Program-made: the position numbers and the translations under genes
Notes under the pieces: generated by a model
What the model was told of the DNA's origin: nothing
What the model saw: only the letters and a program-made list of their open reading frames with translations
Database searches by the model: none
Origin: a virus
Strand: one strand, 5' to 3'
Virus record (IMG/VR): IMGVR_UViG_3300021140_000012
Coordinates: 1 to 42,323 of that record
Length of the DNA stretch: 42,323 bases
Shown: piece by piece, positions 20,060 through 26,608 of the stretch
Position numbering within the stretch: the first letter of the stretch is position 1
Layout: the number at the start of each line of letters is the position of its first letter

Positions 20060-20461
20060 ATGGGTCTTGATATGTATGCTTACAAGGTTGGGAAAGGTCT
20101 GATTCCAGAAGGAGTTGAGGTTGATTTTTATCTTCCGGAAAACGAAGAATACGTCGAAAAGGATTGGTATTGGCGTAAGAACAATTATCTTCACGGTTGG
20201 ATGGATGAACTCTATCGCGCAAAAGGTGGTAAAGACCCTGATTTCAATGGTAACACTGTTAAACTAACTGAAGAAGATTTGAAGAATCTCAGAACAGCTA
20301 TCAAGAATAAAACTCTAACTAGGACTTTTGGGTTTTTCTTCGGTGGGGATTACAATTACTACGGCGAAGAATACGGCAGTGACAGAGATTTGAAATTCGT
20401 CGAGGAAGCATTGGAAGCGATTAAAGATGGTATGGATGTTTATTATAATAGCTCTTGGTGA
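20060..20461 (+). CDS. conserved phage protein, 133 aa
   Basis: It starts MGLDMYAYKV, a hallmark of a phage protein family often seen in T4-like phages. Tryptophan and tyrosine are frequent (DWYWRKNNYLHGWMDELYR), then an acidic middle and DYNYYGEEYGSDRDLKFVEEALEAI. The gene at 37814 has a similar start (MGTNFYAEF) and may be related. No enzyme motif is visible. Confidence 0.72.
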   Translation: MGLDMYAYKVGKGLIPEGVEVDFYLPENEEYVEKDWYWRKNNYLHGWMDELYRAKGGKDPDFNGNTVKLTEEDLKNLRTAIKNKTLTRTFGFFFGGDYNYYGEEYGSDRDLKFVEEALEAIKDGMDVYYNSSW

Positions 20462-20466
20462 TAAAA

Positions 20467-20622
20467 ATGCTCACTTATAAAGAATCAGAAGAATATGATA
20501 ATCCTATTAAGGATAACATTGAATCATCATTAATTGATTTCTTTCGTAACCATTATGATATCTGGGGAGATAGAGTTGAGGATCAAGTAAAGCGTTATGT
20601 TAATAATTTGTATGGTGATTAA
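20467..20622 (+). CDS. hypothetical protein, 51 aa, acidic
   Basis: It reads MLTYKESEEYDNPIKDNIESSLIDFFRNHYDIWGDRVEDQVKRYVNNLYGD. Mostly helical and acidic with aromatic residues at the end. It starts 5 bases after the gene upstream and ends 2 bases before the next. Confidence 0.5.
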   Translation: MLTYKESEEYDNPIKDNIESSLIDFFRNHYDIWGDRVEDQVKRYVNNLYGD

Positions 20623-20624
20623 AA

Positions 20625-20900
20625 ATGAGCAATGAATTTATTACATTGACGCTCACAGGACTTGAGTATCAGGAACATTGCACCAACATAGCCCACAGAA
20701 CGGCGTTAATGTTGCACGAAAAGGGATATATTTCAGAAGAGGATATGGAAGAAATAACATCATCTTTGATCGTAACCTACGTGAGAAATAACACTTTTCT
20801 CGGAAAGATAAGAAAATTGGTATTCGGTGAATCTAAGCGTAAAGACATAGCCAATGTTGTCTTCTCTTGGGCAGAATTGAAGGAGTTTAAAAATGATTGA
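20625..20900 (+). CDS. hypothetical protein, 91 aa
   Basis: It starts MSNEFITLTLTGLEYQEHCTNIAHRTALMLHEKGYISEEDMEEITSSL. The first part looks like a strand; the rest is helical with a KGYISEEDMEEI motif typical of small phage proteins. It overlaps the next gene by 8 bases. No function known. Confidence 0.6.
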   Translation: MSNEFITLTLTGLEYQEHCTNIAHRTALMLHEKGYISEEDMEEITSSLIVTYVRNNTFLGKIRKLVFGESKRKDIANVVFSWAELKEFKND

Positions 20901-21291
20901 GAAAATTCTATCGCCAGTGTGTTATGAAATCTGGAAGATGTTAGATCATCCAGAAGATTGGCGTCATGGTAATTTCTACGGTGAACAAGGAAAACCTTAT
21001 AATATAGTTCATAAAGAAACACACGTTTGTTTATGGGTTGCCAATGGGGGATGTTTTTTAGACGGATATAATACCACTATCTTCCCTCGACGCGAGGATG
21101 GCAGTCTTGATATGCATGGGGAGACGTTTGAAACCAAGGTTCCTCATATTGGATCGCTTGATCGTCATATTCTTTGGTATAAGGTTTCAAAGGTTCTTTC
21201 TTATCTAGAACCTTTTGAAAAACCTTTTTCTGATCAGTTGTTGTATGATTTGCGTCAATACAACGAAAATAGATACTTAAATAATGAATAA
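20893..21291 (+). CDS. hypothetical protein, 132 aa
   Basis: It begins MIEKILSPVCYEIWKMLDHPEDWRHGNFYGEQGKPYNIVHKETHVCLWVANGGCFLDGY. The middle looks like strands with a V-C-L-W-V-A-N-G-G core and then a helical C-terminus (GSLDRHILWYKVSKVLSYLEPF). Such 130-residue proteins occur in T4-like phages. Overlaps both neighbours. Confidence 0.65.
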   Translation: MIEKILSPVCYEIWKMLDHPEDWRHGNFYGEQGKPYNIVHKETHVCLWVANGGCFLDGYNTTIFPRREDGSLDMHGETFETKVPHIGSLDRHILWYKVSKVLSYLEPFEKPFSDQLLYDLRQYNENRYLNNE

Positions 21292-21499
21292 TCTAAAATT
21301 TGCAGATACCGTTATTGAACACACTATTGAACCCTGTTTACCTTTCTATGCTCGATCACCAAATAAAGTCGTTGAATACTATTACGAAGATTTTGATGAT
21401 GGTTGTGGGCATACCGCTGTTCTAAGAAAAGTTGTCTACTTTGATACCAAGAAAAAGAAAACTCACGAAGCAACTGCTCAAGTAATATGGAACGCTTGA
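21284..21499 (+). CDS. hypothetical protein, 71 aa
   Basis: It reads MNNLKFADTVIEHTIEPCLPFYARSPNKVVEYYYEDFDDGCGHTAVLRKVVYFDTKKKK. The pattern is beta-strand rich with one acidic loop. The stop TGA is inside the -35 of the next promoter (WNA then TGA). Confidence 0.55.
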   Translation: MNNLKFADTVIEHTIEPCLPFYARSPNKVVEYYYEDFDDGCGHTAVLRKVVYFDTKKKKTHEATAQVIWNA

Positions 21500-21523
21500 C
21501 TTTTTCTGAAGATCAGTTACAAT
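21496..21523 (+). promoter_or_regulatory. sigma70-type promoter cassette
   Basis: TTGACT (21496-21501) and TACAAT (21518-21523) are 16 bp apart; the spacer has CTGAAGATCAG, partly symmetric. It is followed by the common AGTCTTGTGGTT and GGAGACAAAG before ATG. Confidence 0.9.
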
Positions 21524-21555
21524 AGTCTTGTGGTTCAAAAAACGTGGAGACAAAG

Positions 21556-21711
21556 ATGGAATATTGTGTATACAAACTTTGGCGTGGTCAAAAAATTGAA
21601 CAGGTGTTAGAGTATTTTTTGACGCTTGAGGAAGCGCAAAAATATTTTAACAAAATACCGAAATCGAGGGAATACGAAGTCCATATTGGTCAGTTTGTTA
21701 GTTCTCTTTGA
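21556..21711 (+). CDS. hypothetical protein, 51 aa
   Basis: It reads MEYCVYKLWRGQKIEQVLEYFLTLEEAQKYFNKIPKSREYEVHIGQFVSSL. The Y-C-V-Y strand and LEEAQKYFNKI helix with a Y-E-V-H strand form the small fold shared by genes at 23971, 29229 and 33951 (strand, S-x-E-K-A-x-x helix, strand), so these are probably related. The ATG follows GGAGACAAAG. Confidence 0.55.
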   Translation: MEYCVYKLWRGQKIEQVLEYFLTLEEAQKYFNKIPKSREYEVHIGQFVSSL

Positions 21712-21712
21712 C

Positions 21713-21740
21713 TTGACTTTTTCTGAAATTGTAGTAAAAT
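21713..21740 (+). promoter_or_regulatory. sigma70-type promoter cassette
   Basis: TTGACT (21713-21718) and TAAAAT (21735-21740) are 16 bp apart, and the tail AGTCTTGTGGTTC and GGAGACAAAG matches the neighbouring cassette. Confidence 0.9.
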
Positions 21741-21772
21741 AGTCTTGTGGTTCGAAAAACGTGGAGACAAAG

Positions 21773-22075
21773 ATGAAACCGGAATACGTTGATTGGAATT
21801 CTATCAATTCTCTAGCAGTTGCTCAAAAGGGCAAACCTGCTGTTTACATTAATAATGGATTAACTTTTGATGGCAATGATTCATATATCGGGGAGTCTGT
21901 TTTGGAATCATTGAAACCAAAAATTGATAAAGATGAATATCTTAATGGAGGTTTATTCTTTTTTGATACAATGGAAGAAGCACAAGAATTCTTCAATGTA
22001 TTCAATCAGAATGATGTATATGCTTCTCCCATTTACGCTCAATTATATGATGCTACTGGAATGGGATTGACTTAG
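21773..22075 (+). CDS. hypothetical protein, 100 aa
   Basis: It starts MKPEYVDWNSINSLAVAQKGKPAVYINNGLTFDGNDSYIGESVLESLKPKI. A D-E-Y-L-N-G-G-L-F-F-F-D-T-M-E-E-A-Q-E-F-F-N-V-F segment follows, a strand-helix element like that of small phage modulators. The ATG at 21773 follows GGAGACAAAG, preferred to the GTG upstream. Confidence 0.6.
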   Translation: MKPEYVDWNSINSLAVAQKGKPAVYINNGLTFDGNDSYIGESVLESLKPKIDKDEYLNGGLFFFDTMEEAQEFFNVFNQNDVYASPIYAQLYDATGMGLT

Positions 22076-22083
22076 AATACCTA

Positions 22084-22182
22084 ATGAGATACTATTCCTT
22101 CAACGAATTTGATGGTGAATCTGGATGGATTTCCACCGTATCCGAAGAAGACATTCGCATTACTGTTTTGAGGACTGTTTAA
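22084..22182 (+). pseudogene. truncated paralogue of the gene at 27800, 32 aa
   Basis: It reads MRYYSFNEFDGESGWISTVSEEDIRITVLRTV. The start matches the gene at 27800 (MRYFQIQYPDENDNNIVEVLSEEDIRRDYFPFW) up to SEEDIR, then breaks off. The full-length family is about 70 residues, so this is probably a shortened copy left by a rearrangement. It may still be made. Confidence 0.65.
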
Positions 22183-22239
22183 ATGATTTCATTGTTGTAC
22201 ATTGGGATTGGAGTATGGATTAGTGTCCGTTCCCCTTGA
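22183..22239 (+). pseudogene. 18-codon remnant ending in a promoter
   Basis: It reads MISLLYIGIGVWISVRSP with its TGA inside TTGACT (22236). It shares LLYIGxG with the 12-codon remnant at 22490, so both may be the 5' ends of a lost membrane-protein gene that was cut at a promoter cassette. Confidence 0.4.
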
Positions 22240-22264
22240 CTTTTTTCTTTTTTTGTAGTAGAAT
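22236..22264 (+). promoter_or_regulatory. sigma70-type promoter
   Basis: TTGACT (22236-22241) and TAGAAT (22259-22264) are 17 bp apart. Confidence 0.85.
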
Positions 22265-22299
22265 ATATTTCTACTTAACTGTTGGAATCGAGGTACAAA

Positions 22300-22467
22300 A
22301 TGTCAGAGTTCAAACCACCGAAAGATCCTGCCCTTCACGCATTGTGGGTTATTCGTAACTGGACCAGTCTCCCAAAAGGGAATATGCAATCCTACGAGGA
22401 CATTGTCAGGAGAGTAAATCTTCTTGCATCCGAGGTGTTCGACGAACTAACAGAAAAAACGAAATAG
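22300..22467 (+). CDS. hypothetical protein, 55 aa
   Basis: It reads MSEFKPPKDPALHALWVIRNWTSLPKGNMQSYEDIVRRVNLLASEVFDELTEKTK. A proline-rich start and two helices. The ATG follows GAGGTACAAA. No family is recognised. Confidence 0.55.
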   Translation: MSEFKPPKDPALHALWVIRNWTSLPKGNMQSYEDIVRRVNLLASEVFDELTEKTK

Positions 22468-22489
22468 AGGATATTCCGAGGGTTCAAAA

Positions 22490-22528
22490 ATGAACGAAAA
22501 ATTGCTGTACATTGGTGTTGGGAAGTAA
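22490..22528 (+). pseudogene. 12-codon gene remnant
   Basis: MNEKLLYIGVGK then stop. The start resembles the first residues of the membrane protein at 41004 (MNEKLFYFVLSL) and the remnant at 22183. It may be translated as a leader ahead of the next gene at 22532. Confidence 0.35.
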
Positions 22529-22531
22529 AAG

Positions 22532-22756
22532 ATGAATCAAGAAAAGATTAAAGAACTTGCTAAACAAGCAGGTTATCTTCCTGATATGTTCGGTGTTGGT
22601 CACTGGGACATGCCGGAATTTAAAAGATTTGCTGAATTGATTATTGAGGAATGTGCTGGTGTGTGTAGTAATGCCACAGCAGGAAAAGGGATGATTGACC
22701 TCGTTGGTCGTGGATTTGCCGAAGAAATAAAACTACATTTTGGAATTGAATTATGA
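22532..22756 (+). CDS. LA-x-QAG / FAELI-EC family protein (copy 1)
   Basis: It reads MNQEKIKELAKQAGYLPDMFGVGHWDMPEFKRFAELIIEECAGVCSNATAGKGMIDLVGRGFAEEIKLHFGIEL. The family has an N-terminal IKELAKQAG helix, a variable loop and the core FAELIIEEC, and often ends in FGIE. At least six relatives are in this window (22753, 23004, 26609, 28009, 28693, 31605). The family is known from many phages without a function. Overlaps the next copy by 4 bases. Confidence 0.75.
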   Translation: MNQEKIKELAKQAGYLPDMFGVGHWDMPEFKRFAELIIEECAGVCSNATAGKGMIDLVGRGFAEEIKLHFGIEL

Positions 22757-23007
22757 ACAGCGAACTCGTTAATATTGTAAAAAAGATTTGTGACGATACT
22801 GGCATTCTTCCAGAAGAAGAATATTTTGAGATTGCTGAATTGATTGTGGCAGAAGCGTTTAGAGCAGGTATGCTCTATTCCGCCAAAAAGTATTCAGAAG
22901 TTGGCCAAGAACGCTTTATTGGTAACGACGTTTCTCTATTTTTAGAAATGGAAGCAGTCGAACTAACAGATGATGAGATTATACAGCATTTTTGTATTGA
23001 AAAATGA
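22753..23007 (+). CDS. FAELI family protein (copy 2)
   Basis: This 84-residue copy has a shorter helix (VNIVKKICDDTGILPEEEYFEIAELIVAEAFRAGMLYSAKKYSEV) and a C-terminal HFCIEK that fits the FGIE end. The Cys of the E-C pair is replaced by Ala here. It overlaps copies 1 and 3, so the three arose as tandem duplicates and then diverged. Confidence 0.65.
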   Translation: MNSELVNIVKKICDDTGILPEEEYFEIAELIVAEAFRAGMLYSAKKYSEVGQERFIGNDVSLFLEMEAVELTDDEIIQHFCIEK

Positions 23008-23273
23008 ACGATAGAATCAAAGAATTAGCCGAACAAGCGGGATTTGTGGACTATATGGTTTTAGGAAGGATAGAATCTAAAGAAAGAGTGCTTGAAACAT
23101 TTGCTGAATTGATTATTGAGGAATGTTATCAAGCAGTGAGAGGTAGATGTGATGGTGTTTTGGAAGACGAGGAAATGATGGAAGATCATTACTGGAAAGG
23201 ATATGTTTCTGGTGTTTGTGATGCTGCTAGTGAAATCAGACAGTGTTTTGATAGCGTAGATTTTGATCATTGA
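23004..23273 (+). CDS. FAELI family protein (copy 3)
   Basis: MNDRIKELAEQAGFVDYM starts like copy 1; TFAELIIEECYQAVRGRCDGV is the core. The C-terminus GYVSGVCDAASEIRQCFDSVDFDH differs from the usual FGIE end. Last of the tandem set; the stop is next to a promoter. Confidence 0.75.
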   Translation: MNDRIKELAEQAGFVDYMVLGRIESKERVLETFAELIIEECYQAVRGRCDGVLEDEEMMEDHYWKGYVSGVCDAASEIRQCFDSVDFDH

Positions 23274-23276
23274 CGT

Positions 23277-23304
23277 TTGACTTTTTTGTAGATTGTAGTA
23301 AAAT
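23277..23304 (+). promoter_or_regulatory. sigma70-type promoter cassette
   Basis: TTGACT (23277-23282) and TAAAAT (23299-23304) are 16 bp apart. The downstream part (ATAGTCCCATAGTTAG) is diverged from the usual tail. Confidence 0.88.
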
Positions 23305-23338
23305 AGTCCCATAGTTAGAAATCAACTGGAGAACTGAA

Positions 23339-23491
23339 ATGACAAATTGGGTAGTTGAGTGTGGCACCAATGACTACGAAGAAATGGTCGTCGTTCGTAA
23401 AGAGTTTGAAACCGAATCAGAAGCAGAGGAATTTGCTGAAGGTGAGGAAAGATGCTCTCCTTGGGACTTTGTTCGGGTTGTTGAAGCGTAG
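23339..23491 (+). CDS. hypothetical protein, 50 aa, acidic
   Basis: It reads MTNWVVECGTNDYEEMVVVRKEFETESEAEEFAEGEERCSPWDFVRVVEA. A strand (WVVECG), an F-E-T-E-S-E-A-E-E-F helix and a final strand (DFVRVVE) form the same small fold as the genes at 21556, 29229 and 33951. The ATG follows GGAGAACTGAA. Confidence 0.55.
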   Translation: MTNWVVECGTNDYEEMVVVRKEFETESEAEEFAEGEERCSPWDFVRVVEA

Positions 23492-23494
23492 AAT

Positions 23495-23523
23495 TTAGAC
23501 TTTCGCCCTAGTCCATGTATAAT
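23495..23523 (+). promoter_or_regulatory. sigma70-type promoter
   Basis: TTAGAC (23495-23500) and TATAAT (23518-23523) are 17 bp apart. The -10 and following sequence are duplicated at 23926-23967. Confidence 0.75.
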
Positions 23524-23553
23524 AAACCTATCAAAGCAATTCCACTGGAGAAC
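23512..23553 (+). repeat. 42-bp promoter/leader duplicate (copy 1)
   Basis: The 42 bases from TCCATGTATAAT through GGAGAAC occur again, without change, at 23926-23967. They hold the -10 box, leader and ribosome-binding site. Confidence 0.9.
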
Positions 23554-23557
23554 TGAA

Positions 23558-23740
23558 ATGACTGGAACAAAACAAGTTGGATGGTTCGTTGTTGGCGAAG
23601 GTGAATGCGGTCAGTATGTCTTCGGAACAACCTTTGAAACAATGGATTGTTCCGAAGACACCCTCAAATACTGGAAGAGTCGCGGTTATGATCTCGTAGA
23701 AGCACTAGTTCCTGATGATTGGAGCGGAGAGGAGAAATAA
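23558..23740 (+). CDS. WFVVG family protein, 60 aa
   Basis: It reads MTGTKQVGWFVVGEGECGQYVFGTTFETMDCSEDTLKYWKSRGYDLVEALVPDDWSGEEK. The gene at 38273 is a clear relative (MEQIGWFVVGDGNFGPYLFGNQ ... YWKNRGYDIIPVYV). The family starts with a GWFVVG strand and ends with YWKxRGYDLxxV. Function not known. Confidence 0.65.
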   Translation: MTGTKQVGWFVVGEGECGQYVFGTTFETMDCSEDTLKYWKSRGYDLVEALVPDDWSGEEK

Positions 23741-23741
23741 A

Positions 23742-23918
23742 ATGTCTAATCGTTACTCAAAACCCGAGTTTGACCAAAAGTTTGAGCGCCTTCTGTCCAA
23801 AGCATCTTCGATGACAGATGTACAAAATGCAGCATACGATCTGATCAAGAAGGATAAAATCTCACCCGCTCAGATGACCGAGATTGTTATTGCAGGTTAT
23901 AAGAAGTTCTTGTATTAA
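23742..23918 (+). CDS. hypothetical protein, 58 aa, basic helical
   Basis: It reads MSNRYSKPEFDQKFERLLSKASSMTDVQNAAYDLIKKDKISPAQMTEIVIAGYKKFLY. Small helical bundle; a KDKISPAQMTEIVIAGY end. The ATG at 23742 follows GGAGAGGAGAAATA. Confidence 0.55.
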   Translation: MSNRYSKPEFDQKFERLLSKASSMTDVQNAAYDLIKKDKISPAQMTEIVIAGYKKFLY

Positions 23919-23937
23919 ATTTGACTCCATGTATAAT
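23910..23937 (+). promoter_or_regulatory. copied -10 box with weak new -35
   Basis: TTGTAT (23910-23915) and TATAAT (23932-23937) are 16 bp apart. A better -35, TTGACT at 23921, is only 5 bases from the -10 and cannot serve it. Confidence 0.5.
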
Positions 23938-23967
23938 AAACCTATCAAAGCAATTCCACTGGAGAAC
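23926..23967 (+). repeat. 42-bp promoter/leader duplicate (copy 2)
   Basis: Identical to 23512-23553. It places a -10 box and ribosome-binding site ahead of the gene at 23971. Confidence 0.9.
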
Positions 23968-23970
23968 AAC

Positions 23971-24144
23971 ATGAAAGTTTATGTTGTAGTATATGTTGTA
24001 GTATATGTAGATTTTTCTGTTGAAGATTTTTATGATAGAGTCTTTGATTCGAGAGAAAAAGCCCAAAAGTATATCGATGAATTACCAGAAGAAAAGAAAA
24101 ATGATTCTGGTCAATTTATTATTAAAGAATGGGAAGTGGAATAA
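23971..24144 (+). CDS. hypothetical protein, 57 aa
   Basis: It starts MKVYVVVYVVVYVDFSVEDFYDRVFDSREKAQKYIDELPEEKKN and ends FIIKEWEVE. A V-Y-V-V repeat in the first strand comes from a 12-base tandem repeat in the DNA. The strand, FDSREKAQKYI helix and final strand pattern is shared with the genes at 29229 and 33951. The ATG at 23971 follows GGAGAAC. Confidence 0.6.
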   Translation: MKVYVVVYVVVYVDFSVEDFYDRVFDSREKAQKYIDELPEEKKNDSGQFIIKEWEVE

Positions 24145-24365
24145 TGAAAATTCATACTGAATATTATTTTGAGGTTGATCCATATAATGTGTTGTTGCGA
24201 AATAACGAACGCTATAGGTTTATCCTAGACGATTTTGAATCAGAAGAACTTGCTTTAGATGCTATGAGAAAACTTGGGGAAATGTTTGAAAAGGATTTCT
24301 CGCCAAAATCTGGGTATAATTTTTCATTAGAGTTAAGAAAGAAAATTAGAATTGAGAGAGAATAA
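24144..24365 (+). CDS. hypothetical protein, 73 aa
   Basis: It reads MKIHTEYYFEVDPYNVLLRNNERYRFILDDFESEELALDAMRKLGEMFEKDF. Strand-strand-helix layout, like the proteins around it. Overlaps the gene upstream by one base. No family is recognised. Confidence 0.6.
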   Translation: MKIHTEYYFEVDPYNVLLRNNERYRFILDDFESEELALDAMRKLGEMFEKDFSPKSGYNFSLELRKKIRIERE

Positions 24366-24451
24366 TGACAATACCCAAACATGCAGACCCTATCCACGCT
24401 TGGGCAGAAGGCGCTGAGATTCAGCAATATGACCGCTTGACTTTTTTCTAA
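24365..24451 (+). pseudogene. truncated paralogue of the gene at 41204, 28 aa
   Basis: It begins MTIPKHADPIHAWAEGAEIQQYDR then runs into the promoter as LTFF. The gene at 41204 starts MAHKHKDCIKQWADGKAIQ and is 205 residues. The family start H-x-A-W-A-x-G-A-E-I-Q is shared, so this is a copy cut by insertion of the promoter cassette at 24437, within its coding frame. Confidence 0.65.
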
Positions 24452-24465
24452 ACTTCAGTTACAAT
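24437..24465 (+). promoter_or_regulatory. sigma70-type promoter cassette
   Basis: TTGACT (24437-24442) and TACAAT (24460-24465) are 17 bp apart; the tail AGTCTTGTAGTT and GGAGAC before ATG match other cassettes. Confidence 0.9.
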
Positions 24466-24495
24466 AGTCTTGTAGTTAAAAAAGTGGAGACTAAA

Positions 24496-25515
24496 ATGAG
24501 AAAACTTGCTTCGATTCAAAAAGTTCTTGACGTTGTTCCTATTGAGGGTGCTGATAGGATTTGTTCTTATAAAATCCAAGGTTGGAATGTTGTAGATTCT
24601 GTGGGTAAATATGCAGTCGGTGATCTTGTTATCTATTGCGAGATAGATAGTTTTATTCCTACTGAGATTGCTCCCTTCTTATCAAAAGGTAATGAACCAA
24701 GAGAATACGAGGGAATCAAGGGAGAAAGATTGCGTACCGTTCGCTTGAGAGGTACTCTATCCCAAGGACTTATTCTTCCACTTTCGACCATTCCTGAAAC
24801 TTGGGACGATGTTTGCTCTGTAGACGATCTTTACTCTGGTGAAGATGTATCAGAACTGTTAGGAATCATTAAATACGAACCGCCCATTCCTGCTTGTCTT
24901 GCTGGTGAAATAAAAGGATTGTTTCCGTCTTTCATTCGTAAGACCGATCAACCTCGGATTCAAAATCTAGTTGACGAATTTGAATCTTTCAAAGAATATG
25001 ATTTTGAAGTTTCAGAAAAGCTGGACGGATCGTCTTGTACCATCTATTATAATGATGGAGATTTCGGTGTCTGCTCAAGAAATTTGGATCTGAAACCAAA
25101 TGATGATAACACTTTCTGGAAAATGTGTCAGAAGTATGATTTGGAATCTAAATTGAAGTTACTTGGAAAGAATATTGCTATTCAAGGAGAAGTTATTGGA
25201 ACTTCAATTCAAGGCAATCCATACAAGATTTCTGGGCAGGATTTCTATGTTTTTGATGTCTATGATATTGATAAGCAAGAATACTATAATTCTATTGAGA
25301 GATTGCATTTGTGTGAGTCGTTAGAATTAAAACACGTTCCAGTTCTTGAACAAGTTGGCATATCTGATTCTATTGAGTCCTTGTTGAAATATGCCGAAGG
25401 TAAATCTGAATTGAATAGTATTACTGAACGAGAAGGATTGGTATTTAAATGTATTCAAAACCCTAGCATTTCCTTTAAGGCGATCTCAAACAAATTTTTG
25501 ATAAAGGAGAAATAA
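24496..25515 (+). CDS. RNA ligase, Rnl5 (DRB0094)-like
   Basis: This 339-residue protein has an N-terminal OB-type domain (about 1-115, with WNVVDSVGKYAVGDLVIYCEIDSFIP and RGTLSQGLILPL), then a nucleotidyltransferase domain: motif I EKLDGSS (Lys175), motif III IAIQGEVIG (227-235), FYVFDVYDI, motif IV EREGLVFK (near 315) and motif V SFKAISNKFL. Order and length match the Rnl5 family typified by the Deinococcus enzyme, which seals nicks with a 5' DNA-type side and 3' RNA strand. It is a second ligase in this phage. The ATG at 24496 follows GGAGACTAAA. Confidence 0.9.
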   Translation: MRKLASIQKVLDVVPIEGADRICSYKIQGWNVVDSVGKYAVGDLVIYCEIDSFIPTEIAPFLSKGNEPREYEGIKGERLRTVRLRGTLSQGLILPLSTIPETWDDVCSVDDLYSGEDVSELLGIIKYEPPIPACLAGEIKGLFPSFIRKTDQPRIQNLVDEFESFKEYDFEVSEKLDGSSCTIYYNDGDFGVCSRNLDLKPNDDNTFWKMCQKYDLESKLKLLGKNIAIQGEVIGTSIQGNPYKISGQDFYVFDVYDIDKQEYYNSIERLHLCESLELKHVPVLEQVGISDSIESLLKYAEGKSELNSITEREGLVFKCIQNPSISFKAISNKFLIKEK

Positions 25516-25516
25516 G

Positions 25517-25726
25517 ATGAATTTTGAAAAGTTTGTGCGTTGGTTTGGCATTAGTATTTTGATTTTGTTGGTGGATTTTTTCTCTTTTAGAATCACTCTA
25601 CCAGATTTGATTTCTTCTGCTAATACTATTAATGTTGTTTTAGGTATGACTTGGGCGTTTCTCCTTGTTGTAGGACACGTTGTTTTTGTTGCTTGGGTTT
25701 ATTTTAAAGAAAAAGGTGAAAAATGA
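25517..25726 (+). CDS. small membrane protein, 69 aa
   Basis: MNFEKFVRWFGISILILLVDFFSFRI, then ANTINVVLGMTWAFLLVVGHVVFVAWVYF. Two membrane helices with a basic end. It is followed with 4 bases overlap by the SPFH gene, so the two may be partners in the membrane. Confidence 0.65.
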   Translation: MNFEKFVRWFGISILILLVDFFSFRITLPDLISSANTINVVLGMTWAFLLVVGHVVFVAWVYFKEKGEK

Positions 25727-26589
25727 TTAAGTTTGTTATTGGCGTTTTTGTTGTTATTGGTATTCTTCTTCTGTCGAACTGCTCCTCAGTTCCTGCTGGA
25801 TCGGTTGGTGTAAAGATTGATCTTTATGGAACGGATAAAGGTGTAAGCGAACAAGTATTACCAGTTGGTAGATATTACATTGGATTTGGCGAAGAACTTT
25901 ATAAGTTCCCTACATATCTACAAAATTATACTTGGAACGAAAAGGAATCGTTTTCTTTCCAAACAAAGGAAGGATTAACGGTCAATGCTGATATTGGTAT
26001 TTCTTATGCTGTTCTTCCTGATAAGGTTGCTAATATCTTTCAAACCTATCGAAGAGGCATTGACGAAATTACAGATACTTTCATTAGAAATCAAGTAAGA
26101 GATGCTCTGGTTTCTGTTGCTTCGACAAAATCGATTGAATATGTATATGGCGAAGGCAAGGCAGAATTGATGAAGGAAGTTGAAAATATTGTACGAGAAC
26201 AAAATAAGGAATTGTTCACTATCTCTCAAATTTACTGGATTGGTGAATTGAGATTGCCTGATTCTGTTAGGGCTGCTATTAACGCTAAGGTAGAAGCAAC
26301 TCAAAAGGCACTATTGAGAGAAAACGAAATTCAAACTGCGAAAGCGGAAGCACAAAAGAAAATTGAAGAAGCAAAGGGTGAAGCAGAATCTAAACTAGCA
26401 GTAGCAAGGGCAGAGGCAGAATCTGTACGAATTAAGGGCGAGGCTGAAGCAACTGCTATCGAAGCTAAATCTAAAGCGTTGAATACTAGTCCTCAATTAG
26501 TTCAATATGAAATTGCAAGGGGATGGGATGGCAAACTACCTCAAACAACTATGGGATCAAGTTCTATCCCAATGTTGAATCTAAAGTAA
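25723..26589 (+). CDS. SPFH/Band-7 (prohibitin-like) membrane lipoprotein
   Basis: This 288-residue protein starts MIKFVIGVFVVIGILLLSNCSS, an N-terminal anchor with a lipobox-like LSNC. The SPFH core follows: VPAGSVGVKIDLYGTDKGV, YKFPTYLQNYTW, FQTKEGLTVNADIGISYAV, IRNQVRDALVSVASTKSIEYVYGEGKAELMKEVENIVREQ. A long Ala/Glu-rich coiled coil (about 188-250) ends the domain. Such proteins form rings on membranes; in phages they may stabilise the infected membrane or regulate host FtsH-like proteases (inference). It is an oddity in an early region. Confidence 0.85.
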   Translation: MIKFVIGVFVVIGILLLSNCSSVPAGSVGVKIDLYGTDKGVSEQVLPVGRYYIGFGEELYKFPTYLQNYTWNEKESFSFQTKEGLTVNADIGISYAVLPDKVANIFQTYRRGIDEITDTFIRNQVRDALVSVASTKSIEYVYGEGKAELMKEVENIVREQNKELFTISQIYWIGELRLPDSVRAAINAKVEATQKALLRENEIQTAKAEAQKKIEEAKGEAESKLAVARAEAESVRIKGEAEATAIEAKSKALNTSPQLVQYEIARGWDGKLPQTTMGSSSIPMLNLK

Positions 26590-26608
26590 TTCATTAAAAG
26601 GTGGTAAA

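Noticed and set aside
20060-20461. Phosphoglycerate kinase label sometimes given to this family
   Set aside because: At 133 residues with no nucleotide-binding motif, it cannot be that enzyme.
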